Source of the DNA: Bacteroides sp. AN502(2024)
GTDB lineage: Bacteria; Bacteroidota; Bacteroidia; Bacteroidales; Bacteroidaceae
Assembly (NCBI RefSeq): GCF_041227145.1
Contig: NZ_JBGFSP010000012.1
Location: forward strand, 62,001-126,000
Direction of reading: 5' to 3'
Length of the DNA: 64,000 nt
Within the stretch, counting starts at the first letter, position 1. Each line of letters opens with the position of its first letter. This document shows positions 1 through 8,276 of the stretch, in pieces. The position numbers were made by a program, and so were the translations under genes. Below the pieces are notes generated by a model. It was not told the origin of the DNA. It saw only the letters and a program-made list of their open reading frames with translations, and searched no databases.

Positions 1-828
1 ATTCTTTCAATTTCGTCTATGGAAAGTCCGGAAGCCTGTGAGATAGTGGTAAGGGGAATACCTAGTTTTTTTAGATTACGGGCAATTTCCAAACTCTTTT
101 CTTTCATACCTTCTTTTTTACCTTCCTCTTTCGCAAATGAAATCGTAACCAGCTGGTCACGAAACACTTTGATGCTCTCATCGTATTTCATGCGTTCTTC
201 TTTGCTCAGGGAAGCGATATCGACAATCTTTTCCAACTTCTCGAAGACTGATTTCCGTGCCTTGAAAGGCATTCTTTTCAATGTTTCCATGTGCTTCAAT
301 ACATAAATCCAACGTTCAAAATCCGTATCACATTCCGACTCCTCCTTGTTGAAAGACGGGAGTTCGATAAAGATAAAGCGCAACTTGTCTGAGAATGTCT
401 CATGCGTGTCCCGGTCGGCCAATACCACATCCGTACGCAGTTTGTGGGAACCGTTGGGCAGGCTGAAGTTCAAGAAAAACACGCCGTACACCGCTTTCAA
501 GTCAAACTTCCAGAAAATACCCCGCTCTCCCTGACGGGCAATGGTATGGGAGAGGTAAAAAAGGGCACGCTCCTTAAAGTTCGTCTGCTGCTTGTTCTGC
601 ATCTCGACCACCAGTTGTTCACCGTTTTCCGTCGTACAATAAATGTCATAGATAACCCCTCTGTCTCCCATGTATTCCGGAAGCAATTCCTTGTCCGGTT
701 ATATCGGTGATACACTTCTCGTTCACAAGTAATCCGTTTAAGAAATCGATCAACAAGTCTTTCGTTATCTCCTGCCCGAATATCTTTTTAAATCCTACAT
801 CCGTAAACGGATTGATAAAGTTTCCCAT
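1..828 (-). pseudogene. Frameshifted Rpn-family PD-(D/E)XK nuclease/transposase gene
   Basis: Near-identical inverted copy of the intact gene at 18090-18998. It begins MGNFINPFTDVGFKKIFGQ at 828 and reads leftward to the window edge, which cuts off only the last few bases. Compared with the intact copy, five bases (TTTCT of 18222-18226) are missing at about 695-697. The frame then runs into a stop near 646. Downstream sequence resumes full similarity in the correct frame, including the nuclease region and the C-terminal ending. This copy also has a much shorter Gly-Met-Lys-Lys type linker than the intact copy. The Rpn family (PDDEXK_2) is known for recombination-promoting nucleases. The frameshift makes this copy probably inactive. 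The similarity continues upstream of the start codon to about 945, so promoter and gene were duplicated together. Confidence 0.85.
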
Positions 829-990
829 TCTGTTTTTTTTAGTTTATCCGAGACAATGTGTATCCGATTGGAACAAAGATAGTCTATTTTTCGAAACATC
901 TGGTTATGATACGGTCCTGTTTCTCTTTTTTAACTAAAACAGTTCTTTAATTCAGGGATATATTTATTCAATTATATCGAATTCGCATTA

Positions 991-1037
991 AAAACGATTT
1001 CGCACGCCTGCAAAACGTCCGCAGACTTTTAGAAACC
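991..1037. repeat. 47-bp direct repeat, copy 1 (copy 2 at 3421-3467)
   Basis: The two copies share ACGATTT, GCACGCCTGCAAAACG and CTTTTAGAAAC, with about five differences. Each contains a small hairpin (GCCTGC / GCAGGC in copy 2). They lie outside the two inverted arms of the array module, in the same orientation, and so bracket it. Function unknown. Confidence 0.7.
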
Positions 1038-1159
1038 ACGGCTCTTTCCATTGAAGGTAAAAATATAGCCATACTGCCCCTTATCCGGTCCAATGCGAGC
1101 CGGGTAATCCGGAGTATCCTACATCCGATTCCTACACAAAAGAATATATTTATGATAAT

Positions 1160-1263
1160 TATCTGCCATCTGCAACAATTTCGTTGTATCTAATTGAAAT
1201 ATAATGGTTTATGGCGTTGCAGATACCTGTTGCAGATATGTTGCAGGTCAAGTATCTGCAACA
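1160..1263 (+). repeat. Left inverted arm of repeat-array module 1
   Basis: The arm starts ATCTGCCATCTGCAAC. After about 40 unconserved bases comes a cluster CGTTGCAGATACC, TGTTGCAGATA, TGTTGCAGG, then TATCTGCAACA. The same arrangement appears as the reverse complement at 3183-3286, and again in both arms of module 3 (55341-55454 and 55743-55853). The repeated 9-mer ATCTGCAAC in fixed order and spacing looks like protein-binding sites; the binder is not known. Confidence 0.8.
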
Positions 1264-1367
1264 CTTCTGTTTTAGCTCATGATGGTCTGACAACATGATA
1301 AACTACTCTTTCAATCTCACAAGTAAACTCGTATGCTTTGCTATTTTGTATTTGTTACTTCAGCGAA

Positions 1368-1490
1368 CCACTTTGTTTCAATACGGTGGAACACTTTGTT
1401 TCAATACGGTGAACACTTTGTTTCAATATGGTGGAACACTTTGTTTCAAGGCGCTGAACACTTTGTTTCAAGGCGCTGAACACTTTATTT
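1368..1490 (+). repeat. 22-bp repeat array of module 1, left part
   Basis: Five to six tandem units of 22-23 bp with core ACACTTTGTTTCAA followed by a variable half (TACGGTGGA or GGCGCTGA). The array continues after the IS element at 3079-3141. It is the reverse complement of the unit used at 19417-19580. Joining across the IS restores a regular unit, so the array is older than the insertion. Confidence 0.85.
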
Positions 1491-1507
1491 TGACTTATAC
1501 TAGAAAT

Positions 1508-1611
1508 GGTTGTCACTTTTAGAGGCTAGTTACTAAATAAGTTGTCACATTCTGTTATTCATAACTAAAACAGTTGTTAGTTTCTTCCCTTTGCTCCTAA
1601 GATAGTTGTCA
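1508..1611 (-). repeat. Four GTTGTCA motifs at 31-32 bp spacing in the IS left end
   Basis: Copies at 1508, 1540, 1572 and 1603 read GGTTGTCAC, AGTTGTCAC, AGTTGTTAG and AGTTGTCAT. Each is preceded by a CTAAAA-like hexamer. The spacing equals three helical turns. The right end has one such motif. They are probably OrfA/OrfAB binding sites that make the two ends unequal. Confidence 0.6.
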
Positions 1612-1767
1612 TACGTAAAAACAATGGACAAATCTGAGTGTGCTCGGGCTCTCGGTAAAAGTCAATAGGGTTCGACACCCTATTGGCTTTTGTGAGACAA
1701 TGGCTTAAACCGTCATGTCCCGGGTTCTCGGTATCGCAAATATAGTATTTATTTATCATATGGAACC

Positions 1768-2610
1768 TTATTTTTTCCACAATGATTTTCCCGGCACCTC
1801 TCCATGATATACGTCCATGGGTTTTTTCATACCTATGCTCATATGCGGTCGTCCATTATTATAGAAGTCAATCATTCGCGTAATCTGCTCCCGTGCCATC
1901 TCTTTATCCCTGAACAGCGACATGCCGTATATCCATTCCGTTTTCAGGATGCCATTCATCCTTTCTGCTACCGCATTGTCCGTCGGGTTGTAATCTTCAG
2001 TCATGCTCACACGTATATGATGAGTGACCAGTGTGTCGATATAGGCATCGCAGGCATACTGTACCCCCCGGTCGGAATGGTGGATTGTGCCGCAAAGATT
2101 GCCACCTCCAGCCTCATTGATGGCCTGTTCCAGTGCCTGTAGCGTATATTCGGCATGCAAACTGGGAGAGAGCACCCATCCTAAAACGGCATGTGAGTAC
2201 ATGTCCGTTACAAGATGGAGGTAGCATACGCCACCTTCAATCCAGATGTAAGTGATGTCACATACCCAGATATGGTTCGGGTATTGTGCCGTTACCCCCT
2301 TGATCAGATTCGGATACTTCTTGTAAAGATGGTGGGAGTCCGTCGTATGCCTGGGTTTCTTCGGGGGCAGCATAAGGCGTTCCGAACGCAGCAGATGAAG
2401 GAAGGCATCCCGCCCTCCGGTTATCTCGCTTCCATAAAGGGAGCGGAGCTCATGGTATAATTTCAAACCACCGATGCCCGGAGCCTTTGAGCGGTAGAAG
2501 AAGACGGCATCCAAGATGGCTGTTCTGATCTGATGACGCGACAAAAGATTTTTTTTCTTTTTGTAATAGGCCTGGGAAGACATGCCAAACAGTCCGCAAA
2601 GGGTTTTCAC
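1768..2610 (-). CDS. IS3-family transposase OrfB (DDE integrase core)
   Basis: A 280-residue catalytic subunit. It has the N-terminal HTH_21-like segment (RTAILDAVFFYRSKAPGIGG) and an rve core with the three acidic residues in context: WVCDITYI, HHSDRGVQY and NAVAERMNGILKTE. The frame is open upstream of the GTG at 2610 back to the slippery site and lies at -1 relative to OrfA. The active protein is therefore probably an OrfAB fusion made by frameshifting. It catalyses cut-and-circle transposition of the element. No stops or lost catalytic residues are seen. Confidence 0.9.
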   Translation of the reverse strand: MKTLCGLFGMSSQAYYKKKKNLLSRHQIRTAILDAVFFYRSKAPGIGGLKLYHELRSLYGSEITGGRDAFLHLLRSERLMLPPKKPRHTTDSHHLYKKYPNLIKGVTAQYPNHIWVCDITYIWIEGGVCYLHLVTDMYSHAVLGWVLSPSLHAEYTLQALEQAINEAGGGNLCGTIHHSDRGVQYACDAYIDTLVTHHIRVSMTEDYNPTDNAVAERMNGILKTEWIYGMSLFRDKEMAREQITRMIDFYNNGRPHMSIGMKKPMDVYHGEVPGKSLWKK

Positions 2611-2645
2611 ACTGATGTGAGGAAACTCTTCACGAAGGCCGGTGA

Positions 2646-3023
2646 CTATTTGGCACCATCTTTTTTTAAGATGGAAATCCCTTCTTCTCTTTCTGTGAGT
2701 TCAATCAGTCTTTCAAAGGCATGGGAACGAAGTTTTTCAAGTTCCAAAGCCTTTCTCAGACGCAAATTTTCCGCTTCAAGAAGTTCTTCTTTAGATTTTG
2801 ATTTTGGATTCTTTTTCATTTGAAGATCTGACAGAAGTTCGGGGGACAAAGATAAGGAATCCGAATCAATTGCATAACACTTTTGCCAACGCAGAATATA
2901 AGTATGGTTGGGTAAACCCCATTTCTTGGCAGTAGCAAACATTGACAAACCGCTACTGAAGTAATCACGGAGAACTTCCAATTTGAAAGTCTCAGAATAA
3001 ATCTTACGAGATAATTTAGACAT
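2646..3023 (-). CDS. IS3-family transposase OrfA (helix-turn-helix subunit)
   Basis: A 125-residue protein. The N-terminal half (KIYSETFKLEVLRDYFSSG, then an ATAKKWGLPNHTYILRW helix-turn-helix) matches the DNA-binding OrfA of IS3-type elements. The C-terminal half is a Lys/Glu/Leu-rich, probable leucine-zipper helix (ELLEAENLRLRKALELEKL). It should bind the element's terminal repeats and dimerise. It ends just after the A7G slippery sequence, so most ribosomes would make OrfA and a minority an OrfAB fusion. The start at 3023 follows directly on the right inverted end. Confidence 0.9.
   Translation of the reverse strand: MSKLSRKIYSETFKLEVLRDYFSSGLSMFATAKKWGLPNHTYILRWQKCYAIDSDSLSLSPELLSDLQMKKNPKSKSKEELLEAENLRLRKALELEKLRSHAFERLIELTEREEGISILKKDGAK
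2660..2667 (-). promoter_or_regulatory. Programmed -1 frameshift site (A7G)
   Basis: The minus strand reads TTAAAAAAAGATGG near the end of orfA. A slip of -1 on A-AAA-AAG moves ribosomes from the OrfA frame (LKKDGAK stop) into the OrfB frame (RWCQIVTGLREEF...VKTLCGLFG). This is the usual way IS3 elements make OrfAB. Confidence 0.75.
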
Positions 3024-3078
3024 AATTTTTCTTTTTTTATGTCTCTAAAAAGGTGTCAACCTAAATCCGTATAAGACA

Positions 3079-3141
3079 TTTCAAGGCGCTGAACACTTTG
3101 TTTCAAGGCACTGAACACTTTGTTCCAAGGCGCGAAACACT
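3079..3141 (+). repeat. 22-bp repeat array of module 1, right part
   Basis: Three more units (CAAGGCGCTGAACACTTTG and variants) follow the IS right end. They continue the array at 1368-1490 and decay into ACACTTTC at 3141. Confidence 0.85.
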
Positions 3142-3182
3142 TTCAAAGGTGTAAACTGTACTAATCCGGTATTTGAGTAATA

Positions 3183-3286
3183 TGTTGCAGATAACTTTAT
3201 CTGCAACTATCTGCAACAGGTATCTGCAACATCATAAGTCTCTTGTATTCATCGATTTAGCATGATTTTGTTGCAGATGGCAGATG
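3183..3286 (-). repeat. Right inverted arm of repeat-array module 1
   Basis: Reverse complement of the arm at 1160-1263 with the same order of motifs: a TGTTGCAGATA / TATCTGCAACTATCTGCAACA cluster, a gap of about 40 bases, then TTTTGTTGCAGATGGCAGATG. With the left arm it encloses the 22-bp array. Confidence 0.8.
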
Positions 3287-3360
3287 TTTTGTGTATTTCA
3301 AACATAGAGAGGAACTCCCGGTATGATGTCTTTCTGCATCGACATGGTGTCGGCTGTGGC

Positions 3361-3851
3361 CCATAAAATAAGACCATTTTTGAGAGAACAAAACAGTTTT
3401 AAATGAAAGAGCCGTTTTTAGAAACGATTTTGCACGCCTGCAAAACGCCCGCAGGCTTTTAGAAACGATAAAGCAGCCTTGTTTTGCCTTAGAAAATTTT
3501 TAAATAACGTGAATTCGAAATGACTCAAAGCAAATTAAGTTGCCTGTCTTTGATGGACTCAATGTCAATGGCTGGAGACTGGGGAACATGGCACATTTGA
3601 CTGCTTCAACCTTCTTACTGTCAACGATTTTAGCGTATGACTTGTGAACTGTGCGGAGGATGGCATACACTCGTGTGTCAGGTAAAATATGAAAATAAAT
3701 TTATGTAAAGCAATTAAATTATTCAGATAATTTGTTTTTATTTTGATTTATTATTCTTATTTTTGCAGCCTGAAATCAATACCCTAAAATTGATTTCTCC
3801 ATCTTAAGGAAATATGAAATAGAACCTTCTAAGACGACAAACTGTGATTAT
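3361..3851. other. Accessory intergenic stretch with repeat and IS982 scraps
   Basis: 3361-3414 (ATAAAATAAGACCATTTTTG...GAGCCG) is repeated at 56371-56426. 3421-3467 is copy 2 of the 47-bp repeat. 3506-3555 is the reverse complement, with several changes, of the tail of the IS982 relic at about 56225-56275, so it is a second, smaller relic. 3560-3680 is unrecognised. A 9-bp inverted repeat (GAAATCAAT / ATTGATTTC, 3772-3797) lies before the fimbrial operon. TATTTTTG at 3758-3765 could be the -7 element of that operon's promoter, giving a leader of about 250 nt. Confidence 0.55.
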
Positions 3852-4025
3852 ATGCGAGGTGCGCAGGAACATATTATGGTAGATATTTCCATGACAATGT
3901 TGAAACACATGAAAGGGGGCATGGAAAGTAAGGGAAATGCAAAAAGCATCTCCCAAGGTGACTTCCGTCTCGTAAAAATCTCTTCGCCAAGTAGAAGTCA
4001 ATACAATGATGTAATAACAGAATAG
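3852..4025 (+). CDS. Possible 57-residue leader ORF before the fimbrial operon
   Basis: An open frame MRGAQEHIMVDISMTMLKHM... ends one base before the ATG of the DUF3575 gene, which would allow translational coupling. I recognise no domain. The composition is not strongly coding-like, and the frame is open further upstream to 3774 without an ATG, so it could be the remnant of a longer gene. Low confidence. Confidence 0.25.
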   Translation: MRGAQEHIMVDISMTMLKHMKGGMESKGNAKSISQGDFRLVKISSPSRSQYNDVITE

Positions 4026-4026
4026 A

Positions 4027-4617
4027 ATGAAACGTACCATTTTAATATGGATTGTTACGGCTTGGGCTGTCTGTACATGCCACCGTGCGTTATGTCAGGA
4101 AGTTGCTGTTAAAACGAATTTCTTGGCAGATGCATTGCTGAATCCCAACCTTGGACTTGAAATCGGTATGGCTCCGAAGTGGACGTTGGACGTGTCGGGG
4201 CAGTTTAACGGATGGACGCTCTCGCACGACCGCCGTTGGAAGAACTGGGCAGTCCAGCCTGAGGCTCGGTACTGGTTCTGCGACCGCTTCGCAGGTCATT
4301 TCATAGGTATTCATGCCCACGGCGGACAGTACAATATCGGTGGTATTGACGGGAAGATAAATTTCCTCGGCACCGATGCCCGCAAGCTGAAGGACACCCG
4401 TTATCAGGGGTGGTTCGTGGGGGCGGGAGTCTCTTACGGCTACGCTTGGATTTTGGGGCAGCACTGGAATCTGGAGGCCGAAATCGGTATCGGCTATTCC
4501 TATACCCGTTACGACCGTTTCCGTTGTGCCGGATGCGGCAAGAAGATAGAGAGTGACAAGCCGCACCACTATGTGGGACCGACCAAGGCGGCTGTCAATT
4601 TGGTTTATCTGTTCTAA
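4027..4617 (+). CDS. DUF3575 outer-membrane protein of fimbrial operon
   Basis: A 196-residue protein with a signal peptide (hydrophobic residues 4-20, cleavage near ALCQ-E). Alternating aromatic strands follow, ending in NLVYLF, typical of a small outer-membrane beta-barrel. The motifs VKTNFLADALLNPNLGLE and QPEARYWF fit the DUF3575 family, which regularly opens Bacteroides fimbrial loci. It carries a CAGCGKK cysteine pair near residue 175. It starts the operon and is followed 12 bp later by the OmpA/TPR protein. Role inferred: envelope partner of pilus assembly; not shown by sequence. Confidence 0.8.
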   Translation: MKRTILIWIVTAWAVCTCHRALCQEVAVKTNFLADALLNPNLGLEIGMAPKWTLDVSGQFNGWTLSHDRRWKNWAVQPEARYWFCDRFAGHFIGIHAHGGQYNIGGIDGKINFLGTDARKLKDTRYQGWFVGAGVSYGYAWILGQHWNLEAEIGIGYSYTRYDRFRCAGCGKKIESDKPHHYVGPTKAAVNLVYLF

Positions 4618-4628
4618 ATCAAGAGGCG

Positions 4629-6059
4629 ATGAAGAGATTTATACTCATAACGGTATTAACGACGGGCTTGGCATCAGCTTCCCAAGCCCAAGGCACAGTC
4701 GATGGGGTTTCCGTCGACGGGGTAAAATTGGAGCATAGCGGTCAGTATATGTCCGTGGACATGACATTGGGTCTGTCCGGGCTCCGGGTGGACGGTAATC
4801 GGGCCGTGTTGCTGACTCCACGGCTGGTCAACGGTACGGATTCCTTAGAACTTCCATCCGTGGGTATCTACGGACGCCGCCGCTACTATTTCTATGTACG
4901 CAACGGTGAGAGCATGCTCACAGGCAAGGACGAGATGAGCTACAAGGCATCGGACAAGCCCGAGAATATTATATATAATAAGGTGTTGCCCTATCAGGAA
5001 TGGATGAACGGTGCAGAGCTGACACTCCATCGCAGCGACTATGGCTGTTGCAACACACTGTTGGCCGAGCAGACCGGCACACTGGGTGACTTCACGGAGG
5101 CTGTGGCATTCTTCCCCGAACTGGTGTATGTGCGTCCGGCAGCCGAGATAGTCAAGAGCCGTTCGCTCGAAGGCTCCGCTTTTATTGACTTCCCTGTCAA
5201 CCAGACTGTCATCAATCCCGAATATCGTCGGAATACCATTGAGCTTGGCAAGATACAGGCCACCATCGACTCCGTGCGCAACGACCGCGACGTGACCATC
5301 ACGCAGGTATGGCTCAAAGGGTTTGCTTCGCCTGAAAGTCCCTACGAGCATAACCGCGAACTGGCAATCGGCCGTACCGAGGCTCTCAAGAGGTATATCC
5401 GTCAGCTTTATAGTTTCAATGACAACGTGATTGTCACCGACTACGAGCCGGAAGACTGGGCAGGTCTTCGCCGCTACGTAGAACAGTCGAATATCGACCA
5501 CCGAAAGGAAATCCTTGCATTGATCGACTGCGACCGTGAGCCGGATGCCAAGGAGTGGAAAATCAAATCCACCTACCCGGAGGAATACCGCTTCCTGTTG
5601 CAGAACTGCTATCCTTCGCTGCGTCACACAGACTATCGCATCGCCTACACCATACGTGGTTACAGCGATGTGGACGAGATAGAGCGTATCATGCACACCC
5701 GCCCTCAGAACCTGAGTCTTAACGAGTTCAACCTCGTGGCACAGGAGTACGAGCCGGGCAGCGATAAGTTCACCGAGGTATACGAGACAGCAGTGCGTAT
5801 GTATCCCACCGATGAGACGGCCAACCTCAATGCTGCCAATGCCGCCATGCGCCGTGGCGACAATGCGCTGGCCGAACGTTATCTTGCCAAGGCAGGTAAT
5901 TCACCGGAGGCTGTCTATGCTCGTGGTGCGCTTGCCATACGCAACGAGGACTATGACACCGCACGCCGCTATCTTGAACGGGCAAAACGAATGGGTGTGG
6001 CACAGGCGAAGACAACGCTTGAGCAGTTGGCACAGGGGAAGCGTATTAACAATAAATAA
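4629..6059 (+). CDS. DUF3868/OmpA-like protein with C-terminal TPRs
   Basis: A 476-residue exported protein (signal peptide ending ASASQAQG). The N-terminal 130 residues form a beta-rich domain of the DUF3868 type. Residues about 190-350 carry an OmpA-like peptidoglycan-association domain (LKGFASPESPYEHNRELAIGRTEALKRYI). The C-terminal 110 residues are TPR-like (DETANLNAANAAMRRGDNAL, AVYARGALAIRNEDYDTARRYLERA). Such proteins occur beside DUF3575 in Bacteroides fimbrial loci and probably anchor the assembly site to the wall. Stop to next start is 45 bp. Confidence 0.8.
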   Translation: MKRFILITVLTTGLASASQAQGTVDGVSVDGVKLEHSGQYMSVDMTLGLSGLRVDGNRAVLLTPRLVNGTDSLELPSVGIYGRRRYYFYVRNGESMLTGKDEMSYKASDKPENIIYNKVLPYQEWMNGAELTLHRSDYGCCNTLLAEQTGTLGDFTEAVAFFPELVYVRPAAEIVKSRSLEGSAFIDFPVNQTVINPEYRRNTIELGKIQATIDSVRNDRDVTITQVWLKGFASPESPYEHNRELAIGRTEALKRYIRQLYSFNDNVIVTDYEPEDWAGLRRYVEQSNIDHRKEILALIDCDREPDAKEWKIKSTYPEEYRFLLQNCYPSLRHTDYRIAYTIRGYSDVDEIERIMHTRPQNLSLNEFNLVAQEYEPGSDKFTEVYETAVRMYPTDETANLNAANAAMRRGDNALAERYLAKAGNSPEAVYARGALAIRNEDYDTARRYLERAKRMGVAQAKTTLEQLAQGKRINNK

Positions 6060-6103
6060 TAAAAAGCAAAGAAACGAGATAACACACGTAATATTAACTT
6101 AAA

Positions 6104-8014
6104 ATGCAATTAAATCTTATGAACAGAAAATTGGGGATTTTATCGTTATTTCTGTCCGTCTTGTTTGCGGGTTGTTCAAGTGATGAGTCGGTCATTAATG
6201 AGGGGGGAGAAGACAATGGGAAGGATCTCGGCTATATAGCCGTGAATATTGTACAGCCTGGGGCAGTGACCGGGCGTTCAGCAACAGTACCTGATGGTAC
6301 TCAATCCGGTGGTTTTGTATCTGGTGATGAGGAGGAGAATTTTGCTGGTGATGCGACATTCATCATTTACAAGAAAAAGAATGACGCATCTAAAACCCAT
6401 GAGTATCTCAGTACCCAGACCATTCCTCTGGAAGCAACCTCTGGACCTAACGGACAGCCTGCAGTAGAGAAAATATACAGTGCAGTGCTTGTAATTGATG
6501 CGGACGACGATTTGAAACCGAGCACAGATCCAGCCAAAGATCCGAGGTTTGCCGGTATAATTTACTGCGTGTTGAATGCTCCTAAGGAAATTAAAGAATT
6601 TGATGGAGCAGAAGATAAGACAGAAGCTACTTTGCAAGGACTCATTGGTAGCTACGGTAGTGCTACGAAAGGATCTTTCATTATGTCTAATTCTACATAC
6701 AGAGGTTATGCCGATGAAGCAAAAACCAACCTTTCAGAGGATGTAACTTGTGGAACTCAATTTACAACAGACAACTACAAGACCACTCCCAATGAAGCTC
6801 TCGCAAATCCTGTTGATATATATGTAGAGCGTGTTGTTGCAAGAGTAGATACCAAGAAAGCTGACCCTTTCAACAATGAACAACCAGACCCATTCGGAAC
6901 AAATGATAACAGTAAAAAATTGACTATTCGCATTACAGGAATGGAGATAGCCAATATCGCTACCAAGTCTTATTTATTCAAGAATGTTAGTGGTAGAAAC
7001 GTAACTGGCAGCGGGTGGCCTACAGATTGGAATAACCAAGTATGGGATGCAAATAATACACGTTGTTATTGGGAAACGGTACCGACTCTTACCGCTGGTG
7101 ACTATATAAACCAATCTTACACTGCTATTGTAGGTGCCGGAACAAGTACCGCAGCAGAGACAGGTGGGACAGGCGAGACAGGTGGTTCCACCGAGCAGAA
7201 AGTTTATGGTGCATTTTCAAATTTCGATAAAACATTGTATATTCAACCAAACACCAGTGACAATAAAACTGCTGTTCTTGTGACCGCACAGCTTCTTGAT
7301 AATGCCAATAAACCTGCTGATTTAGTGTGGATAAAAGGTGGTTATTTCACTAACACAGACGCCCTTAAGTTGGTTTGCTCTCATCTCAAAGCTAAACAAT
7401 GGGCTATAAAGACTTCTATGCCTGACGGCAAAACTGAGTTTCGCAATATTGAGCCAACTGATTTGGATTGGGCGCGTTATGTAGATCCGGATGCTGAAAC
7501 TAAAATTCTGCTTAACTCTAATCTTAAAGACTATCAAGCTATTGCACAAGTAAAGACTCCTTCTGCAGGTTCGTTTATATGCAAGGCTTCCGGTGTGGGG
7601 ACAGATGCTGCGACAGAAATCAAAAAGAAGGAAGGTGAGACAGAAACTAGTTACGGGATCGACGACCTGAATGGGGCTTCTGTTGGTACAGATGATGGTC
7701 GTCTCGCTTCTGAAACATCGTTGTATGCAGAAGTGTTCAAGAATGGTTTGTGTTACTATTTCGTCAATATTGACCAGACAGGTGTGCTTGGCAATGTCAC
7801 CCCAGCTCCGACAAAATATGAGGGTGTAGTGCGTAACCATATTTATGAACTTACATTGAGTAGCATCAAGGGAATTGGCACAGCAGTGTTTGATCCAGAG
7901 CAAACAATCATTCCGGTAAAACCGCCGCATGATGAATTTTACTATCTCGCAGCTAGAATTAATGTGCTGAAATGGAAATTCGTAAAACAAAATGTGAGCT
8001 TTGAAGGAAACTGA
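6104..8014 (+). CDS. Putative major fimbrial subunit (Mfa1/FimA-type fimbrillin)
   Basis: A 636-residue lipoprotein precursor. The signal sequence (LGILSLFLSVLFAGC) has the lipobox Cys at residue 24; an alternative ATG at 6119 would also keep it. In type V pili a subunit loses its N-terminal strand by Arg-specific proteolysis; R58 in AVTGRSAT is a plausible site. The C-terminus (INVLKWKFVKQNVSF) resembles the conserved terminal strand of Mfa1-like subunits. The gene is visibly more AT-rich than its neighbours, as expected of an exchanged antigenic subunit. It is the only gene of the operon followed by a long spacer with a hairpin, which would fit higher expression than the minor subunits. Confidence 0.75.
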   Translation: MQLNLMNRKLGILSLFLSVLFAGCSSDESVINEGGEDNGKDLGYIAVNIVQPGAVTGRSATVPDGTQSGGFVSGDEEENFAGDATFIIYKKKNDASKTHEYLSTQTIPLEATSGPNGQPAVEKIYSAVLVIDADDDLKPSTDPAKDPRFAGIIYCVLNAPKEIKEFDGAEDKTEATLQGLIGSYGSATKGSFIMSNSTYRGYADEAKTNLSEDVTCGTQFTTDNYKTTPNEALANPVDIYVERVVARVDTKKADPFNNEQPDPFGTNDNSKKLTIRITGMEIANIATKSYLFKNVSGRNVTGSGWPTDWNNQVWDANNTRCYWETVPTLTAGDYINQSYTAIVGAGTSTAAETGGTGETGGSTEQKVYGAFSNFDKTLYIQPNTSDNKTAVLVTAQLLDNANKPADLVWIKGGYFTNTDALKLVCSHLKAKQWAIKTSMPDGKTEFRNIEPTDLDWARYVDPDAETKILLNSNLKDYQAIAQVKTPSAGSFICKASGVGTDAATEIKKKEGETETSYGIDDLNGASVGTDDGRLASETSLYAEVFKNGLCYYFVNIDQTGVLGNVTPAPTKYEGVVRNHIYELTLSSIKGIGTAVFDPEQTIIPVKPPHDEFYYLAARINVLKWKFVKQNVSFEGN

Positions 8015-8276
8015 TAACAGCAATCTATAATAACGATAATCACGGGAGACTCCATTTGGGGTTTCTCCCGTGATTAAATAAACTATTTGCAACACAAGCA
8101 CTTCCGTACCGGTGCAAAGAGAGATACGGCTTTGGAGGCTGCACCAAGAGCAAGACTCCCACTAAACGAGAATATCCGACGGTAACGACAACGTTACCGC
8201 ACTATATATACTCCTTGCCCATTCATTGTGCAGGGGCAATTTATTAACTGGTTGTGAAGATAAAGAATATTGATAT
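8015..8276 (+). other. Spacer after major subunit gene, with hairpin
   Basis: A 12-bp perfect inverted repeat (AATCACGGGAGA at 8038-8049, TCTCCCGTGATT at 8064-8075) lies 24 bases after the stop. It has no clear T-tract, so it may be a partial terminator or an mRNA 3' stabiliser. A second palindrome GGTAACGACAACGTTACC occupies about 8181-8198. No gene is seen. Confidence 0.6.

Larger units (their letters stand above)
829..1490. other. Non-coding accessory stretch left of the IS element
   Basis: No credible gene is seen. 829-945 repeats the promoter side of the Rpn gene, with TATCTTTG on the minus strand at 874-881. 991-1037 is a 47-base repeat also found at 3421-3467. 1160-1263 is the left inverted arm and 1368-1490 the left part of a 22-bp repeat array; both have their own entries. 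A 75-residue open frame over the array is only the translation of the repeats. Confidence 0.7.
1491..3078 (-). mobile_element. IS3-family insertion sequence, complete
   Basis: The ends are imperfect inverted repeats: TGACTTATAC at 1491 and, reading inward from the right end, TGTCTTATAC from 3078. Both continue with GGTTG-CAC and TTTTAGAG. Both ends are 5'-TG...CA. A 3-bp target duplication TTT flanks it (1488-1490 and 3079-3081), and removing the element plus one TTT restores a regular 22-bp array unit. It carries orfA and orfB with an A7G slippery site, the standard IS3-family plan. About 277 non-coding bases lie between orfB and the left end, holding four evenly spaced copies of a GTTGTCA motif and a hairpin at about 1662-1688 (CAATAGGGT / ACCCTATTG). 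Length, intact frames and exact TSD suggest it is recent and possibly active. Confidence 0.9.

Noticed and set aside
1295..1522. 75-residue open frame with repeated TLFQYGGTLCF
   Set aside because: It is the translation of the 22-bp DNA array and runs into the IS end; no start signal or relatives expected.
1577..1780. 67-residue frame at the left side of the IS
   Set aside because: It lies in the non-coding end with the hairpin, overlaps the orfB stop region, and has no IS3-type domain.
3804..4040. 78-residue minus-strand frame before the fimbrial operon
   Set aside because: No RBS-like context, no family, and it overlaps the operon start.
4090..4569. 159-residue minus-strand frame opposite the DUF3575 gene
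   Set aside because: Shadow of a strongly coding plus-strand gene; no domain.
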